NCBI GenBank assembly: GCA_903894475.1
Contig: CAITQH010000051.1
Location: 1-32,119, forward strand
DNA from: an uncultured beta proteobacterium
GTDB taxonomy: Bacteria; Pseudomonadota; Gammaproteobacteria; Burkholderiales; Burkholderiaceae_C
DNA length: 32,119 nucleotides
Direction of reading: 5' to 3'
The number at the start of each line of letters is the position of its first letter. The first letter of the stretch is position 1. The position numbers and the translations under genes were made by a program. Positions 31,651-32,119 of the stretch are shown piece by piece. The notes below the pieces were generated by a model. It saw only the letters and a program-made list of their open reading frames with translations. It had not been told where the DNA came from and did not search any database.

Positions 31651-32119
31651 TTGCGGGTCCGGATAGCACGCTGCTGGTCAGCCGTGTCAATCCGATTTTT
31701 ACCGAAAGCCGCTTTTCTCTGCCTTTGGTTGAAGCCAACACGGCCCGCCAACTCGGTCTGATGGATGCTCAAGTCGTGCAGGCGCTGGTGCAGGCGCGCG
31801 GCGACCAGCTCGGCTTGCTGTTGCGCGGGCGATTGCTTGAAGTTGCCATGGCGAGCGATTGGGAGGCTGGCCAAGGCCTCTCGTTTCGTGTTCAGGCCAA
31901 TCCGAATGGCTCCATGACACTGCATCCAATCCCCGGCGCCGCGCCGGCAACTGCGGCTGCTCCCGCTCCGGCGCAGCCCGTCATTTCGCGCCTTGAGAAT
32001 CTGTTGTTTCATCCGAGCGAGGCGCCCGACCTGAGGGCGCTGTTCAAGCCCGGTGTGCTCGACGCACTGCTGAGCCGTCTGATGCGCCCGGATCTGCAAG
32101 CGCAGTGGCAGGCGATGCG
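31647..32119 (+). CDS. Partial protein, possibly FliK-like, running off the window
   Basis: An open frame of 157 complete codons begins at GTG 31647, overlapping the preceding stop by four bases, and is still open at the right edge. The frame is closed by TAG at 31608, so the start is near 31647. The translation includes LLVSRVNPIFTESRFSLPLV, then LGLLLRGRLLEVAMASDWEAGQGLSFRV, an Ala/Pro linker and FHPSEAPDLRALFKPGVLDALL. Short proteins with such a beta core plus a linker occur as FliK-like sequences in beta- and gammaproteobacteria, but I see no C-terminal FliK domain because the gene is cut. No signal peptide is visible. Coding is likely; the family is a guess. Confidence 0.65.
   Translation, partial: MIAGPDSTLLVSRVNPIFTESRFSLPLVEANTARQLGLMDAQVVQALVQARGDQLGLLLRGRLLEVAMASDWEAGQGLSFRVQANPNGSMTLHPIPGAAPATAAAPAPAQPVISRLENLLFHPSEAPDLRALFKPGVLDALLSRLMRPDLQAQWQAM

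Noticed and set aside
31446-32099. 217-codon minus-strand frame at the right edge
   Set aside because: It overlaps two plus-strand frames joined by a four-base overlap. It has no recognisable domain and contradicts the operon direction.

Overview
The window is dominated by flagellar genes and most resembles a betaproteobacterium (Rhodocyclales- or Burkholderiales-like). This is inferred from the gene order flhA-flhF-flhG-fliA beside fliK-L-M-N-O-P-Q-R-flhB, sigma-54 and sigma-28 promoter sequences, moderately high GC, and Vibrio-type H-ring genes (flgP/flgT). I cannot name a genus from sequence alone. No tRNA, rRNA, CRISPR array, integrase or transposase was seen.

Layout. 1-2405: the possible tail of a gene, a membrane-anchored methyltransferase (-), an Adhesin_E-like secreted protein (+), a short Sel1 protein and a one-TM hypothetical protein (both -). 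2454-8831 (-): sigma factor fliA and flhG, then fliS behind a clear sigma-28 promoter, motA, motB, a one-TM protein of unknown function and an unusual potassium channel with two consecutive voltage sensors before one pore. 8852-12249 (-): flhF and flhA, with a near-consensus sigma-54 promoter upstream of flhA. 12432-19481 (+): fliK, fliL, fliM, fliN, fliO, fliP, fliQ, fliR and flhB, tightly packed and often overlapping. 19478-22190 (+): three accessory genes coupled to flhB: a DamX/SPOR-like membrane protein, a small coiled-coil protein and a one-TM coiled-coil protein. 22219-23340 (-): a FleQ/FlrC-like sigma-54 activator that appears to lack an N-terminal sensory domain.

23508-29405 (+) is the most novel part: a compact five-gene cassette with overlapping or nearly touching genes. 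It encodes a 9-repeat Sel1 protein, a fusion of a degenerate phospholipase-D-like domain with a J domain, a protein made of 14 exact 25-residue Trp-rich repeats, a 71-residue His-rich protein, and a 16-repeat Sel1 protein. None has a visible signal peptide, so a cytoplasmic repeat-scaffold and Hsp70-cochaperone assembly is the simplest reading. That is an inference. 29460-32119 (+): flgP, flgT, a secreted LysM/FimV-like protein and the start of a gene that may be FliK-like and runs off the window.

The genes together cover the flagellar export gate (FlhAB, FliOPQR), C-ring (FliMN), hook-length control, stator (MotAB), basal-body H-ring (FlgPT), number and placement control (FlhF/FlhG) and the regulatory cascade (sigma-54 activator, FliA, and the sigma-28 promoter of fliS).
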